DNA of 64,000 nucleotides from the NCBI GenBank assembly GCA_017454765.1, contig JAFTCJ010000021.1, positions 186,001 to 250,000 on the forward strand, given 5' to 3'. Of the stretch, positions 42,990 through 52,220 are shown one piece after another. Numbering within the stretch: position 1 is the first letter of the stretch; every line of letters begins with the position of its first letter. The notes beneath the pieces were generated by a model, which did no database searches, was not told the DNA's origin, and worked only from the letters and a program-made list of their open reading frames with translations. This stretch comes from Erysipelotrichaceae bacterium (GTDB lineage Bacteria > Bacillota_I > Bacilli_A > Erysipelotrichales > Erysipelotrichaceae). The position numbers and the translations under genes are program-made.

Positions 42990-43030
42990 GCATAATCTTA
43001 AAAAGAGTACACATACAAAACCAAATAGAT

Positions 43031-43059
43031 TTGCATTTATAAAACAGTTATGATAAAGT
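43031..43059 (+). promoter_or_regulatory. rpmB promoter
   Basis: TTGCAT (43031-43036), exact 17-bp spacer, TAAAGT (43054-43059). An AAGGGGG SD lies about 8 nt before the ATG. It diverges from the ftsA promoter. Confidence 0.6.
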
Positions 43060-43094
43060 AATAAAGCGAAAATTGAAGAAAGGGGGCAAGCTGT

Positions 43095-43289
43095 ATGTCA
43101 AGAGTTTGTGCTATCACTGGAAAAAAACCGATGTCTGGTAATAACCGTTCACATTCACTTCGTGCTACACGCCGTAAATGGAATGTAAATCTTCAGACCG
43201 TTACTATGATGGTTGATGGTAAACCGAAGAAGGTTCGCGTTTCTGCCCGTGCACTGAGAACGTTAAAAAATCAGGCTAAAGCCGCATAA
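43095..43289 (+). CDS. rpmB: 50S ribosomal protein L28
   Basis: 64 aa. Canonical blocks: [20 protein letters not shown], then [12 protein letters not shown] and [14 protein letters not shown]. Zinc-type L28 has CxxC pairs; only one Cys remains here, so this is the zinc-free form. The gene is monocistronic with its own promoter and terminator, between divergent ftsA and convergent rpe. Confidence 0.96.
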   Translation: MSRVCAITGKKPMSGNNRSHSLRATRRKWNVNLQTVTMMVDGKPKKVRVSARALRTLKNQAKAA

Positions 43290-43311
43290 CTTCCCAAAAG
43301 GAAGTTTTTTT
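43288..43311 (+). terminator. rpmB terminator
   Basis: AACTTCC/GGAAGTT with a 5-nt loop and a run of T on the plus strand, overlapping the stop codon by two bases. Confidence 0.8.
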
Positions 43312-43314
43312 ATG

Positions 43315-43337
43315 AAAAAAAGGATCTTTCGATCCTT
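43315..43337 (-). terminator. Terminator of the priA-rpe gene cluster
   Basis: On the minus strand AAGGATC/GATCCTT closes a GAAA tetraloop, followed by six or more T. It overlaps the rpe stop codon. Confidence 0.8.
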
Positions 43338-43986
43338 ATTCGCATTTTCTCAGTTTTTCTACATTGGCTCTGATATCACCGTTGAAGACATAGGAACCGG
43401 CAACCAGTGCATCGGCTCCCCTGCTTAGAAGATCATGTGCGTTCTTGTCGCTCACACCTCCGTCGACTTCAATGATGAAATCAAGGCCGTTTTCTTTTCT
43501 GTAATCAGAGAGTTCCTTTACCCTGTCAAGTGCCTCCGGCATGAAGGACTGTCCGCCGAAACCGGGTTCCACCGACATCAGCAGGAAGATATCCAGATAA
43601 GGAAGCAGCGGTTTGATCGTTTCAATACTGGTACCCGGTTTGATCGAGATACCGGCTTTGAGATACATGCCGCGGATCTTGTTTAAGAGTCTCTTGCATT
43701 CCTCGATATCATTGAACACCTCATAGTGGAAGACGATCGAATCGGCACCGGCTTGTGCAAAGACATCGGCGTAGTGCTCGGGATCATCGACCATCAGATG
43801 GACATCCAGAAACAGTTCCGTGTTTTTCCTGACTGTCTTGCAGATACCTGGACCGAACGTCAGATTGGGAACGAAATGAGCATCCATGACGTCAAAATGG
43901 ATCCATTCCACACAGCTGTTCAGGGCATCCATCTCTTCCTTGAAACGGTCAAAATGCATTGAATATAACGATGGCGATACAATCAT
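43336..43986 (-). CDS. rpe: Ribulose-phosphate 3-epimerase
   Basis: 216 aa TIM barrel. IVSPSLYSMHFD at the N-terminus, WIHFDVMDAHFVPNLTFGP (metal His and Asp), DVHLMVDDPE, SIVFHYEV, GISIKPGTSIE, LLMSVEPGFGGQSFMPEAL and EVDGGVSDKNAHDL form the complete active site. It interconverts ribulose-5- and xylulose-5-phosphate in the pentose phosphate pathway. GGAGG SD; it overlaps prkC by 4 nt. In most Firmicutes rsgA lies between prkC and rpe, but it is absent here. Confidence 0.96.
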   Translation of the reverse strand: MIVSPSLYSMHFDRFKEEMDALNSCVEWIHFDVMDAHFVPNLTFGPGICKTVRKNTELFLDVHLMVDDPEHYADVFAQAGADSIVFHYEVFNDIEECKRLLNKIRGMYLKAGISIKPGTSIETIKPLLPYLDIFLLMSVEPGFGGQSFMPEALDRVKELSDYRKENGLDFIIEVDGGVSDKNAHDLLSRGADALVAGSYVFNGDIRANVEKLRKCE

Positions 43987-45671
43987 GGTTCCTCCTCCCT
44001 GACGGTATAATAATAAATCGTGACTCTGAAATCATCATCGATCTCAAATGTCGTTCCCAGTTCCGGGGAAGTTTTGACGACTTTGTTCACATCCGAATTA
44101 GCCAGTTCCTCCGGAGTAAAGAACGATCTGTCTTCTTCCGAAAGGATATAGCCGACATTGTTTTCATCCAGATACTCCATCGCTCTGGAAAGATCCCAGC
44201 CGATCAGATCGGCAAGGATGACCTGTTTGTTTTCGATGCCGTATTTGATCGTGATCTCGTTGTTGGAAGAAGCATCGAACTTGGTTCCCGGATCTACCGA
44301 CTGTTCGATGACCTTGCCCGGATCCGCTTCTGTTTCAACAGGTACGAGCTTGACATTGAAATTAAGCGATTTCAGCTCGTCTCTGGCGCTTTCATAGTCC
44401 ATGCCTACATAATTCCCCAGAACGGAATAAAGGCCGCTGGAGACCGTCAGTTTGACTTTGGTGCCGATCTCCACTTCCTGGTTGGCTGCCGGATTGGAAG
44501 AGATGATGCGATCTTTCTCGATGGAATCGGAAAGGATCCAGGTGATCCTGGAATCATCAACCTCCAGCTTCTTCTGTGCCAGGATGTCTTTGGCCTCCTG
44601 CACGGTATAATTGCGCAGATCGGGCACAGTGACAAACTTCTCCTTGCCGCCGATGATACCGGTCAGGAATAATATCAGAACGATGATCAGGATCGATAAA
44701 AGCGAAACACAGGCCAGGAAAGCTGCATTGAAGAGTTTTCTCTGTCTGCTGGTCTTCTTTGTCTTCTTCTTGTTGCCGGCCAGTCTAGAAATATGGACAC
44801 TTTCGTTTTCTTCCGTTTTCTTTTCATCGAAACTGACTGCCGGATCGTTGCGGTGTTCCTTCTTGAGACATTCGTTAAGATCCTGCAGCATCAGCGCGAT
44901 ATTCTTGTAGCGGTTTGCGGGATTCTTGGCAGTCGCCTTAACGACGATGTTTTCGACTGACTGGGGAATACCGGGATCGAAAGATCTGACAGAAGGAATC
45001 TCGCCCTTGATATGCATTAATGCGACCTGCACCGGGTTTTCCGCTTTGTAAGGAACATCACCGGTCAACAGTTCATAGAACACGATTCCCAGCGAATAGA
45101 TATCGGACTGCATCGTTGCCTGCTTGCCCTTGGATAATTCAGGCGCCAGGTAATGTACGGAACCTAAGACGGAATCCTTGTGCGTGATCTGCATGGCGTT
45201 GTTTGCCAAAGCAATGCCGAAGTCTGAGAGCTTGATCGTTCCGTCGTCTTTGATCAGAACGTTCTGTGACTTGACATCACGGTGAATGACATTGTTGCGG
45301 TGGGCTTCCATCAGCGCTCCGGCCAGCTGCTTCATCATCCAGACAGCTTCCTTGTAAGGGATCGGTCCCCTCTTGCGGATCAGCTGTTTCAATGTATAGC
45401 CCTTGATATATTCCATGACGATGTAGTGCTTGTCTCCGTCATCGCCAACGTCATAGACATCGACGATATTGGGATGGGAAAGCTGGGTGACCGCACCGGC
45501 TTCCCTCTTGAATCTTTCAAGTGCCGTGTCATCATCCGCCATATCCGATTTCAGTACCTTGACGGCAACTTCTCTTTTGAGGATTGGGTCATAAGCAAGA
45601 TAGACATCTGCCATGCCTCCTCTTCCGATCAGTTTCACGATTCTGTAACGATTTCCTATGTATTCCGACAT
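43983..45671 (-). CDS. prkC: PASTA-domain Ser/Thr protein kinase (PrkC/StkP type)
   Basis: 562 aa. The kinase domain (about 8-270) has the Gly loop GRGGMADVYLAYD, the Lys of VAVKVLKSD, the catalytic HRDVKSQN near 131, and DFGIA. A Lys-rich linker precedes a transmembrane helix at about 313-338. Three extracellular PASTA repeats (about 345-410, 412-478, 480-555) bind muropeptides or lipid II in related kinases. It signals cell-wall state and is opposed by the phosphatase Stp encoded just upstream. GAGGT SD. Confidence 0.96.
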   Translation of the reverse strand: MSEYIGNRYRIVKLIGRGGMADVYLAYDPILKREVAVKVLKSDMADDDTALERFKREAGAVTQLSHPNIVDVYDVGDDGDKHYIVMEYIKGYTLKQLIRKRGPIPYKEAVWMMKQLAGALMEAHRNNVIHRDVKSQNVLIKDDGTIKLSDFGIALANNAMQITHKDSVLGSVHYLAPELSKGKQATMQSDIYSLGIVFYELLTGDVPYKAENPVQVALMHIKGEIPSVRSFDPGIPQSVENIVVKATAKNPANRYKNIALMLQDLNECLKKEHRNDPAVSFDEKKTEENESVHISRLAGNKKKTKKTSRQRKLFNAAFLACVSLLSILIIVLILFLTGIIGGKEKFVTVPDLRNYTVQEAKDILAQKKLEVDDSRITWILSDSIEKDRIISSNPAANQEVEIGTKVKLTVSSGLYSVLGNYVGMDYESARDELKSLNFNVKLVPVETEADPGKVIEQSVDPGTKFDASSNNEITIKYGIENKQVILADLIGWDLSRAMEYLDENNVGYILSEEDRSFFTPEELANSDVNKVVKTSPELGTTFEIDDDFRVTIYYYTVREEEP

Positions 45672-45672
45672 A

Positions 45673-46398
45673 TTACCTCTTTACAAGCACGATTGTGATA
45701 TTGTCAAAACCGCCTTTCAGCAAGGCAAGATCCTTGAGATCTTCTGTTTTCTGAGCGACACTGCGGTCCGGATCGATGACGATCTTCGTGATCTCTTCAT
45801 CGCTGACATAGGCATGCAGACCGTCCGAACAGACAAGATAATAATCCATGTCTTTCACCTTATGCACATCCGGTGTGCAGACCGGGAAAATGCCGATCGC
45901 CTTGACCAGATAATGCTTTTTGGGATGATTGATGGATTCCTCATAGGTGATCTGTCCCTTTTCCAGCATCTGATTGACCAGTGTATGATCAGTCGTCAGT
46001 CTCACTGACATGTCATCAATGAAACCGTAGACCCTGGAATCACCGCAGTTGATGCTGACGTTCCCGTTTTTCGTCATCAGGATACCGGTCAGGGTCGTTC
46101 CCATGCCGTCGTACTCATCATATTTCTCTGAGAGTTCATAGACATGCCTGTTGGCGGCTGCGACATGATACAGCATATAATTGATCACATCTTCACAGCA
46201 GTCAAAAGGACCGGACTCTTTAAAATTGTCCTCAAAATACTTGATGGTCTCGCCGCTGGCGACTTCTCCCGCCTTCCCGCCGCCGATACCGTCGGCTACA
46301 AGTACCAGAAAATCACCGTAGCTGTTGAATACGGCGATATAGGAATCCTGGTTCTTGTCTCGGACAAGACCGATGTCGGTAATGCAGAAGTACTCCAT
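45673..46398 (-). CDS. stp: PP2C-type protein phosphatase Stp
   Basis: 241 aa from ATG 46398 (MEYFCITDIGLVRDKNQDS). PPM motifs: RDKNQDSYI, LVLVADGIGGGKAGEVAS (metal Asp), GMGTTLTGIL, NCGDSRVYGF, TTDHTLV, LVCSDGLHAYVSDEEI and GGFDNITIVLV. It removes phosphates from PrkC and its substrates. The longer open frame upstream overlaps rlmN. The preferred start is 6 nt after TACAAT with no SD, so a leaderless internal transcript is predicted. Confidence 0.95.
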   Translation of the reverse strand: MEYFCITDIGLVRDKNQDSYIAVFNSYGDFLVLVADGIGGGKAGEVASGETIKYFEDNFKESGPFDCCEDVINYMLYHVAAANRHVYELSEKYDEYDGMGTTLTGILMTKNGNVSINCGDSRVYGFIDDMSVRLTTDHTLVNQMLEKGQITYEESINHPKKHYLVKAIGIFPVCTPDVHKVKDMDYYLVCSDGLHAYVSDEEITKIVIDPDRSVAQKTEDLKDLALLKGGFDNITIVLVKR

Positions 46399-46402
46399 AG
46401 TT

Positions 46403-47434
46403 TTATTGTATATGATTCGCCCGCAGTTGGCCACATGCGGCATCGATGTCATCGCCTTTCTTCTGTCTCAGAGTCACGGCGATGTTTCTTTTTTTCAGCA
46501 GATCATAGAAACGCAGTGCATTTTCATCGGACGAGGTCTTGAAATCCTTTTCCGAAACCGGATTGTAAGGGATCAGATTGATATAGGCGTTCATGCCCTT
46601 GAGCAGACGGGCGATCTGATCGGCATGTTCCGGCTGATCGTTGACATCTCTTAACAGCAGATATTCAAAAGTCAGACGTCTGTTATTGAGCTCGCTGTAG
46701 TTCTTCAAAGCTTCCATCAGTTCTTTCAGGGGATATGCCTTGTTGACAGGCATCAGTGAAGACCTCAGTTCATCATTCGGCGCATGCAGAGAGATGGCAA
46801 GATTATACTGCAGGTTTTCTTTCGCAAAACGGTTGATCCCCGGGATCAGTCCGCATGTCGATATGGAGATATGTCTGGCACCGATCTCCAGGCCGTACGG
46901 ATCGTTGATGATATTCATCGCCTTCATGACATTGTCATAGTTGTCGAAAGGTTCACCCGTTCCCATGACGACGATGTTTCCGAGTCTTTTTTCTTCCCTG
47001 TCCAGATCTTTCTGTATCATCAGTGCCTGAGACACGATCTCTCCGGCTGAAAGATCTCTCTGTTTCTTCAGCAGACCCGATGCACAGAAACTGCAGCCCA
47101 TGTTGCAGCCAACCTGCGAAGAAAGACAGGCACTGTAGCCGTATTCGAAAATCATCAGTACGGATTCCACCAGAGCCCCGTCAGTAAGCTCAAAGAGATA
47201 TTTTCTGGTACCGTCCTTTGATATCTGCATATCCCTGATCTTAAGCGCTCTGATCTCAAAATCGTTTTTGAGCTGTTCGATCAGTTTTTTTGACAGATCA
47301 CTCATCATCTCAAAATTGTCGATCCGCTTATGATACAGCCACCTGAAAATCTGCTTTCCGTGAAACGGCTTGATGCCGTTTTCGGAAAGATAATTCTCGA
47401 GATCGCTTAATGACAAATCGTAGATCGGTTTCAT
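46403..47434 (-). CDS. rlmN: Dual-specificity RNA methyltransferase RlmN
   Basis: 343 aa radical-SAM enzyme that makes m2A2503 in 23S rRNA and m2A37 in some tRNAs. FHGKQIFRWLYHK near the N-terminus, CLSSQVGCNMGCSFCASG (cluster CxxxCxxC), MGTGEPFDNYDNVMKA, HISISTCGLIPGI, LAISLHAPND and the C-terminal GDDIDAACGQL with the methyl-carrying Cys are present. AAGGTGAGA SD; ATG overlaps the rsmB stop by 4 nt. Confidence 0.96.
   Translation of the reverse strand: MKPIYDLSLSDLENYLSENGIKPFHGKQIFRWLYHKRIDNFEMMSDLSKKLIEQLKNDFEIRALKIRDMQISKDGTRKYLFELTDGALVESVLMIFEYGYSACLSSQVGCNMGCSFCASGLLKKQRDLSAGEIVSQALMIQKDLDREEKRLGNIVVMGTGEPFDNYDNVMKAMNIINDPYGLEIGARHISISTCGLIPGINRFAKENLQYNLAISLHAPNDELRSSLMPVNKAYPLKELMEALKNYSELNNRRLTFEYLLLRDVNDQPEHADQIARLLKGMNAYINLIPYNPVSEKDFKTSSDENALRFYDLLKKRNIAVTLRQKKGDDIDAACGQLRANHIQ
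46405..46410 (-). promoter_or_regulatory. -10 box of stp inside the rlmN end, predicted leaderless
   Basis: TACAAT on the minus strand, 6 nt (AAAACT), then ATG at 46398. The box overlaps the last codons of rlmN and would give stp-prkC-rpe independent expression. Confidence 0.55.
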
Positions 47435-48627
47435 TCTCTCACCTTTCTCATCTTAGCATAATAGAAACAGTCACCGAGTTCATTGATGATCGTATCTTCT
47501 TCCAGCAGTGTATAATTCTCATGCTGTTTCAGGAATCTTCCTGTCAGTCTCGCGTTCTCTTTTTTATTCAGGGTACAGGTACTGTACAAGAGGATCCCCT
47601 CCTGCTTCAGGAGCGGATCGATACTCTCCAGCAGTTCAAACTGCAGCAGCTGCAGTTCATCCAGACTTTCCGGAGTGATATGGAACTTGAGATCCGGTTT
47701 TCTGCCGATGACACCCAGTCCCGAACACGGTGCGTCCAGAAGGATGCGGTCAAATCTCACATCCAGAATATCTTTCAGTTTCCTGCCGTCTTCATTGAGG
47801 AAATGGATACCGGAGAATCCCAGTTTTTTTGCCATCTTCTTCATCAGTTTCACCCTGTTTTCATGAAGATCGTTGCCATACGCATTCTCGGGACCGATGA
47901 TATCCAGACAGTTGAAGAGCTTGGATCCCGGTGCGCTGCATACATCCAGCAGGACATGATCTTTTTCAAGATCCAGATGCTGATAAAGAGATGCGGAATT
48001 GACATCCTGTACATAGAAACATCCATTCCGATACGCTTCGGTGTTCAGCAGATTGTCTTTGGAAGTAAATATATCCTCATTGATGATCTCGATATCAAGA
48101 TCTTTCAGATCATCATAAGTGCATTTTAGCTTATTGATGCGGTAGTAGACCTTCGGTATCTCATGATAGACCTTCATGACCGCTTCGAATTCCTCTTTTT
48201 CATACTGACTTTTAAGCAGCTTGCAGATCCATTCGGGCAGAGAATAACGGATATGGTCATCTTCGCTGATCTTCAGATCACTGATCTGATGCAGCACAGC
48301 GTTGATGAATGATTTTTCATACTTGTTTTTGCCCAGTTCAACGTATTCATTGTTGACGACGTAATCCTTCTCGTGAAAATAAAAACGTTCATAAAGCGCC
48401 ATGCAAAGGATCAGTTTTGTCCTGAATGATGTTGAAGAAGTGATCTTGTCTTCGAACTGGAAACAGATGAATTCAAAATTCCTTAAGACACCGTTGACCA
48501 GATTCGTGACGAAAGCTCTCTGGATCTGCGGCAGTTTTTCCAATTCTTTCCGCATCAAAAGATTGGAATAAGATTCTTCCCTGATTGTTTGATACAGAAT
48601 ATTCAGAGCCATTTTCCGCTGATTCAT
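47431..48627 (-). CDS. rsmB: 16S rRNA (cytosine(967)-C5)-methyltransferase RsmB
   Basis: 398 aa. The N-terminal NusB-like domain (LLMRKELEKLPQIQRAFVTNLVNGVLRN) is followed by the SAM domain with VLLDVCSAPGSKLF, NEDGRKL, RILLDAPCSGLGVIGRKPDLK (catalytic Cys of PCSG) and LLYSTCTLNKKEN (second Cys). It methylates C967 of 16S rRNA. GGAG SD, 2 nt after priA. It keeps the common priA-rsmB-rlmN-stp-prkC order; fmt and def, often between priA and rsmB, are absent. Confidence 0.95.
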   Translation of the reverse strand: MNQRKMALNILYQTIREESYSNLLMRKELEKLPQIQRAFVTNLVNGVLRNFEFICFQFEDKITSSTSFRTKLILCMALYERFYFHEKDYVVNNEYVELGKNKYEKSFINAVLHQISDLKISEDDHIRYSLPEWICKLLKSQYEKEEFEAVMKVYHEIPKVYYRINKLKCTYDDLKDLDIEIINEDIFTSKDNLLNTEAYRNGCFYVQDVNSASLYQHLDLEKDHVLLDVCSAPGSKLFNCLDIIGPENAYGNDLHENRVKLMKKMAKKLGFSGIHFLNEDGRKLKDILDVRFDRILLDAPCSGLGVIGRKPDLKFHITPESLDELQLLQFELLESIDPLLKQEGILLYSTCTLNKKENARLTGRFLKQHENYTLLEEDTIINELGDCFYYAKMRKVRE

Positions 48628-48629
48628 AA

Positions 48630-50786
48630 TTACTCCAGATACAGAGGATCAACATCAATTTTAACATGGGACATATTGCTTTCCCGGATATAATCATCGA
48701 TGATCTCCTGGGTCTTCTTCAGCATTTCCAGCAGATCCTTGTCCATGATCAGGATGCGGTATCGGTATAGTTTTTTCAGTTTGCCCAGTTCATAGGGCTT
48801 ATAGACCCGCATGTCGAGTTTCTCAAAGCGTTCGTAAAGGAACTTTACCGAACGCTGCATCCTTTCCGGCATATGATCCGAAAGGATGACTTCCACGATA
48901 TGCGCATAAGGCGGATAGGATGTCTTGTTGCGGTAGTTCATTTCAATGTTGTAGAAATAACGGTAATCCTGGTTCAGAACCGCTTTGATGACATAGTGTT
49001 CCGTATTGAAGGCCTGGATGATGACTTTGCCTGTGCTTTTGGCCCTTCCTGATCTGCCTGATGCCTGCATCAGCAGATCAAACGTCACTTTGGCGGAATT
49101 GTAATCCTGTCTCATCAGTCCCGCATCGGCATTGAGGATACCGACTAAAGTGACATCCGGATAATCAAGACCCTTGGCTATCATCTGTGTGCCGATCAGG
49201 ATGTCTGTCTCGTGTTTTTCAAAGCATTTCAGGATCTTTTCGTGTGCCCCTTTTCTGGATACGGAATCCCTGTCCATACGCTGTATCCTGGCCTGCGGGA
49301 AGAGTTTATGGAGTTCTTCCTCCACTTTCATCGTGCCGAAGCCGTAGAATAGAAGGTTTTTGCTGCCGCAGTTGGGGCATCTCTCCGGAAGATTGTAGAC
49401 CCTGCCGCACTGATGACATTTCAGGACGTTCTGGTTTTTATGGTAATTCAAAGGCGTATCGCAGTCCTGACACATCAGAACACCGCCGCAGTCCATACAC
49501 TTGATGATCGGTGAATAGCCTCTTCTGTTGAGCAGGATGATGGCCTGTTTGTGATTATGAAGGCAAAGGCTCAGTTCCTCTTCCAGCTTCTTGGAAATGA
49601 TGTAGGAATGATGTTTTCTGATCTCATCATCCAGATCGACGACTTCGATTTTCGGGAACGAAAGATTGATCCTGTTTTTCAGTTCCAGCAGCTGATAGTC
49701 TCCTTTCAAAGCCCTCGTATAGGATTCCAGAGAAGGCGTAGCGCTTGCCAGAAGGACTTTTCCCTTATGATACATGGCCCTTTTGAAAGCCACGTTTTTG
49801 ACGTGGTAACAGGGAACGTTGTCCTGTTTGTAGGAAGAATCATGTTCCTCATCGATGATGATCAGACCGAGGTCGTGAAACGGCAGGAAGATAGAACTTC
49901 TGGTACCGACAACGATCCTGACTTCCCTGTTTTTCACTCTCTTGTACTGTTCGTAGCGCTCCTGATCGGAAAGCTCCGAATGATAGAATACGACATCGGA
50001 AAAACGCTGTTTGACCCGTTCGATCATCTGCGGCGTCAGCGAGATCTCAGGTACCAGTATCAGCACATCTTTATCCAGAGACAGATAGTGTCTGGCCAGA
50101 TGCAGATAGACTTCTGTCTTTCCGCTGCCAGTAACGCCATACAGCATCGAAACGGTCTTATCCGTTGAAATCAGTCTGTCATAAGCCTCCTGCTGCTCAT
50201 CCGTCAGTTTTTTGAAGGCAGCAGACTCGATCAGCTGATTTTCAAAAACACTTTCTTCCCTGTATTCTTCGATCGCTCCCATATCGATCAGTTTCCTGAT
50301 GATCGAAACAGAGATCTTTCTGGCATCGGCAGCATTTATTCCGTCTATGATCTGATCATATACTTCTTTCTGTTTAACAGTAAACGTATGTTCACCATTT
50401 ATCTTCCTTATTTTTCTGACTGTTTTGGGATCGTTATGTCCGATCGAAGTCTTCAAAGCCTTTGGCAGCATCGCATTCAGACAGGAAATCAGCGGCGAGA
50501 TCGTCGTTCTGGAAAGCCAGAAAGCCAGATCGAACAACTCCTGTGAAATGACAGGACTTTCATCGATGACTTCTGCGATTTCCTCAACCTTGTAGCCGAG
50601 TTCTTTTCCGATCTCTTCAGGCGTTTTTTCCGTATAGACACAGTCAGAAACGATCGCCTGATTCAGAGCTTTGTGAAACATGACCTTCACCCGGCAGAAT
50701 TTCTCTATCTCCTGTTTTGAATAATAGGTAAAAGGCCTGTTGACATTGAGACTGGCATTGGTGACGTAGACTTCAGTTAAATACAT
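48630..50786 (-). CDS. priA: Primosomal replication restart helicase PriA
   Basis: 718 aa from ATG 50786 (MYLTEVYVTNASLNVNRPFTYY). The N-terminal DNA-binding domain is followed by a superfamily 2 helicase: LYGVTGSGKTEVYLHLA (Walker A), LVPEISLTPQM, IIIDEEHDSSYKQ (DEEH), SATPSLESY, zinc-binding cysteines (CMDCGGVLMCQDC, CHQCGRVYNLPERCPNCG) and GTQMIAKGLDYPDV. It restarts stalled forks. An upstream TTG is overlapped by the -10 box. The ATG is 6 nt after TATAAT with no SD, so a leaderless mRNA is predicted. Confidence 0.96.
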   Translation of the reverse strand: MYLTEVYVTNASLNVNRPFTYYSKQEIEKFCRVKVMFHKALNQAIVSDCVYTEKTPEEIGKELGYKVEEIAEVIDESPVISQELFDLAFWLSRTTISPLISCLNAMLPKALKTSIGHNDPKTVRKIRKINGEHTFTVKQKEVYDQIIDGINAADARKISVSIIRKLIDMGAIEEYREESVFENQLIESAAFKKLTDEQQEAYDRLISTDKTVSMLYGVTGSGKTEVYLHLARHYLSLDKDVLILVPEISLTPQMIERVKQRFSDVVFYHSELSDQERYEQYKRVKNREVRIVVGTRSSIFLPFHDLGLIIIDEEHDSSYKQDNVPCYHVKNVAFKRAMYHKGKVLLASATPSLESYTRALKGDYQLLELKNRINLSFPKIEVVDLDDEIRKHHSYIISKKLEEELSLCLHNHKQAIILLNRRGYSPIIKCMDCGGVLMCQDCDTPLNYHKNQNVLKCHQCGRVYNLPERCPNCGSKNLLFYGFGTMKVEEELHKLFPQARIQRMDRDSVSRKGAHEKILKCFEKHETDILIGTQMIAKGLDYPDVTLVGILNADAGLMRQDYNSAKVTFDLLMQASGRSGRAKSTGKVIIQAFNTEHYVIKAVLNQDYRYFYNIEMNYRNKTSYPPYAHIVEVILSDHMPERMQRSVKFLYERFEKLDMRVYKPYELGKLKKLYRYRILIMDKDLLEMLKKTQEIIDDYIRESNMSHVKIDVDPLYLE

Positions 50787-50792
50787 ATCTTC

Positions 50793-50798
50793 ATTATA
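50793..50798 (-). promoter_or_regulatory. -10 box of priA, predicted leaderless
   Basis: TATAAT on the minus strand, 6 nt (GAAGAT), then ATG at 50786. It lies directly after the T tract of the suf terminator; no SD and no clear -35. Confidence 0.65.
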
Positions 50799-50804
50799 AA
50801 ACAA

Positions 50805-50827
50805 AAGGAGCTAACCGATAGCCCCTT
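50805..50827 (-). terminator. suf operon terminator overlapping the sufB stop
   Basis: On the minus strand AAGGGGCTA pairs with TAGCTCCTT (9 bp, one G-T) around a 5-nt loop, followed by TTTTGTTTT. The hairpin includes the last sufB codons and its stop. Confidence 0.75.
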
Positions 50828-52220
50828 CCATGTTGATCTTGAGCAGCTGATTGAGTTCCACCGCATATTCCATCGGCAGTTCTCTTGTGAACGGTTCGAT
50901 GAAACCCAGGATGATCATCTGCGTCGCATCCGCTTCGCTTAAGCCCCTGGACATCAGATAAAACAGCTGTTCCTCCGAGATCTTCGATACGGTCGCCTCA
51001 TGTTCGATCGTCGAAGTATTGTTGGAGATGATATTTGTCGGGATCGTATCCGATGAAGATACATCGTCCAGGATCAGCGTATCGCATTCCACCTTTGCTT
51101 TGGAGAATTTCGCTTTTTCAGACATCGACACTGTTCCCCTGTAATTGACCTTGCCTCCGGCTCTGGCCAGAGACTTGGAAATGATCGTCGATGAAGTGTG
51201 CGGTGCCAGATGGATCATCTTGGCTCCGGCATCCTGTATCTGAGAGTGAGATCCGACGGCGATGGAGATACAGACCCCCTTCGCATTTTCACCCGCAAGG
51301 ATGCAGGCCGGATATTTCATGTTGATATGGGAGCCGATATTGCCGTCGATCCATTCCATGATGCCGTTTTCTTCCACCAGCGTACGCTTTGTGACCAGAT
51401 TCAGGATGTTTGCCGACCAGTTCTGTACTGTCGAATAGCGGCATTTGGCGTTTTTCTTGACGAAGATCTCAACGACAGCCGCATGCAGGGAATCGTTGGA
51501 ATATTTCGGAGCTGTACAGCCCTCTACATAATGCAGATCGGATCCCTCGTCACAGATGATCAGGGTACGCTCAAACTGTCCCATCTGATCGGAATTGATG
51601 CGGAAGTAAGACTGCAGCGGTTTTTCCAGCTTCACACCGGGCGGAACATAGATAAAGGAACCTCCGGACCAGACAGCCGTATTCAGCGCTGCGAATTTGT
51701 TGTCGGCATAGGAAACGACTTTCCCGAAATATTCCCTGAACAGATCGGGACATTTCTTCAGTGCCGTATCGGTATCGTAGAAGATGACACCCTTGCTTTC
51801 GACTTCTTCCAGCATGTTGTGATAGACGACTTCCGATTCATACTGTGTCGATACACCGGCGAGGAATTTCTGTTCCGACTCGGGGATCTTCAGCTTTTCA
51901 AAGGTATTCTTGATGGTCTCGGGAACATCATTCCAGTCTTTCTCCACCCTTTCCGAAGGCTTTTTATAGTAAGTGAAGTCATTGAAATCGATCTCGCTGA
52001 GATCGGGACCCCATTTCGGCAATGGAAATTCCAGGAATTTGTGATAAGCTTTCAGCCTTAATTCCAGCATCCATTCCGGTTCGTTTTTGGCAGCCGAAAT
52101 GGCTCTGATGACATCCTCACTGAGTCCCTTGCCGGTATTGAATATCGTGACATCCTGATCCTTGAAGTCATATTTGTAGTCATCCTGCGACTGCAGGATA
52201 TCTTTATTGTTCGAATTCAT
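50811..52220 (-). CDS. sufB: Fe-S cluster assembly scaffold SufB
   Basis: 469 aa, full length. Conserved blocks: [93 protein letters not shown]-type [15 protein letters not shown] and the ISSKS-like [19 protein letters not shown]. The C-terminal [26 protein letters not shown] is diagnostic. It forms the SufBCD scaffold where clusters are built. It overlaps sufU by 17 nt and is the last gene of sufCDSUB. Confidence 0.97.
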   Translation of the reverse strand: MNSNNKDILQSQDDYKYDFKDQDVTIFNTGKGLSEDVIRAISAAKNEPEWMLELRLKAYHKFLEFPLPKWGPDLSEIDFNDFTYYKKPSERVEKDWNDVPETIKNTFEKLKIPESEQKFLAGVSTQYESEVVYHNMLEEVESKGVIFYDTDTALKKCPDLFREYFGKVVSYADNKFAALNTAVWSGGSFIYVPPGVKLEKPLQSYFRINSDQMGQFERTLIICDEGSDLHYVEGCTAPKYSNDSLHAAVVEIFVKKNAKCRYSTVQNWSANILNLVTKRTLVEENGIMEWIDGNIGSHINMKYPACILAGENAKGVCISIAVGSHSQIQDAGAKMIHLAPHTSSTIISKSLARAGGKVNYRGTVSMSEKAKFSKAKVECDTLILDDVSSSDTIPTNIISNNTSTIEHEATVSKISEEQLFYLMSRGLSEADATQMIILGFIEPFTRELPMEYAVELNQLLKINMEGAIG

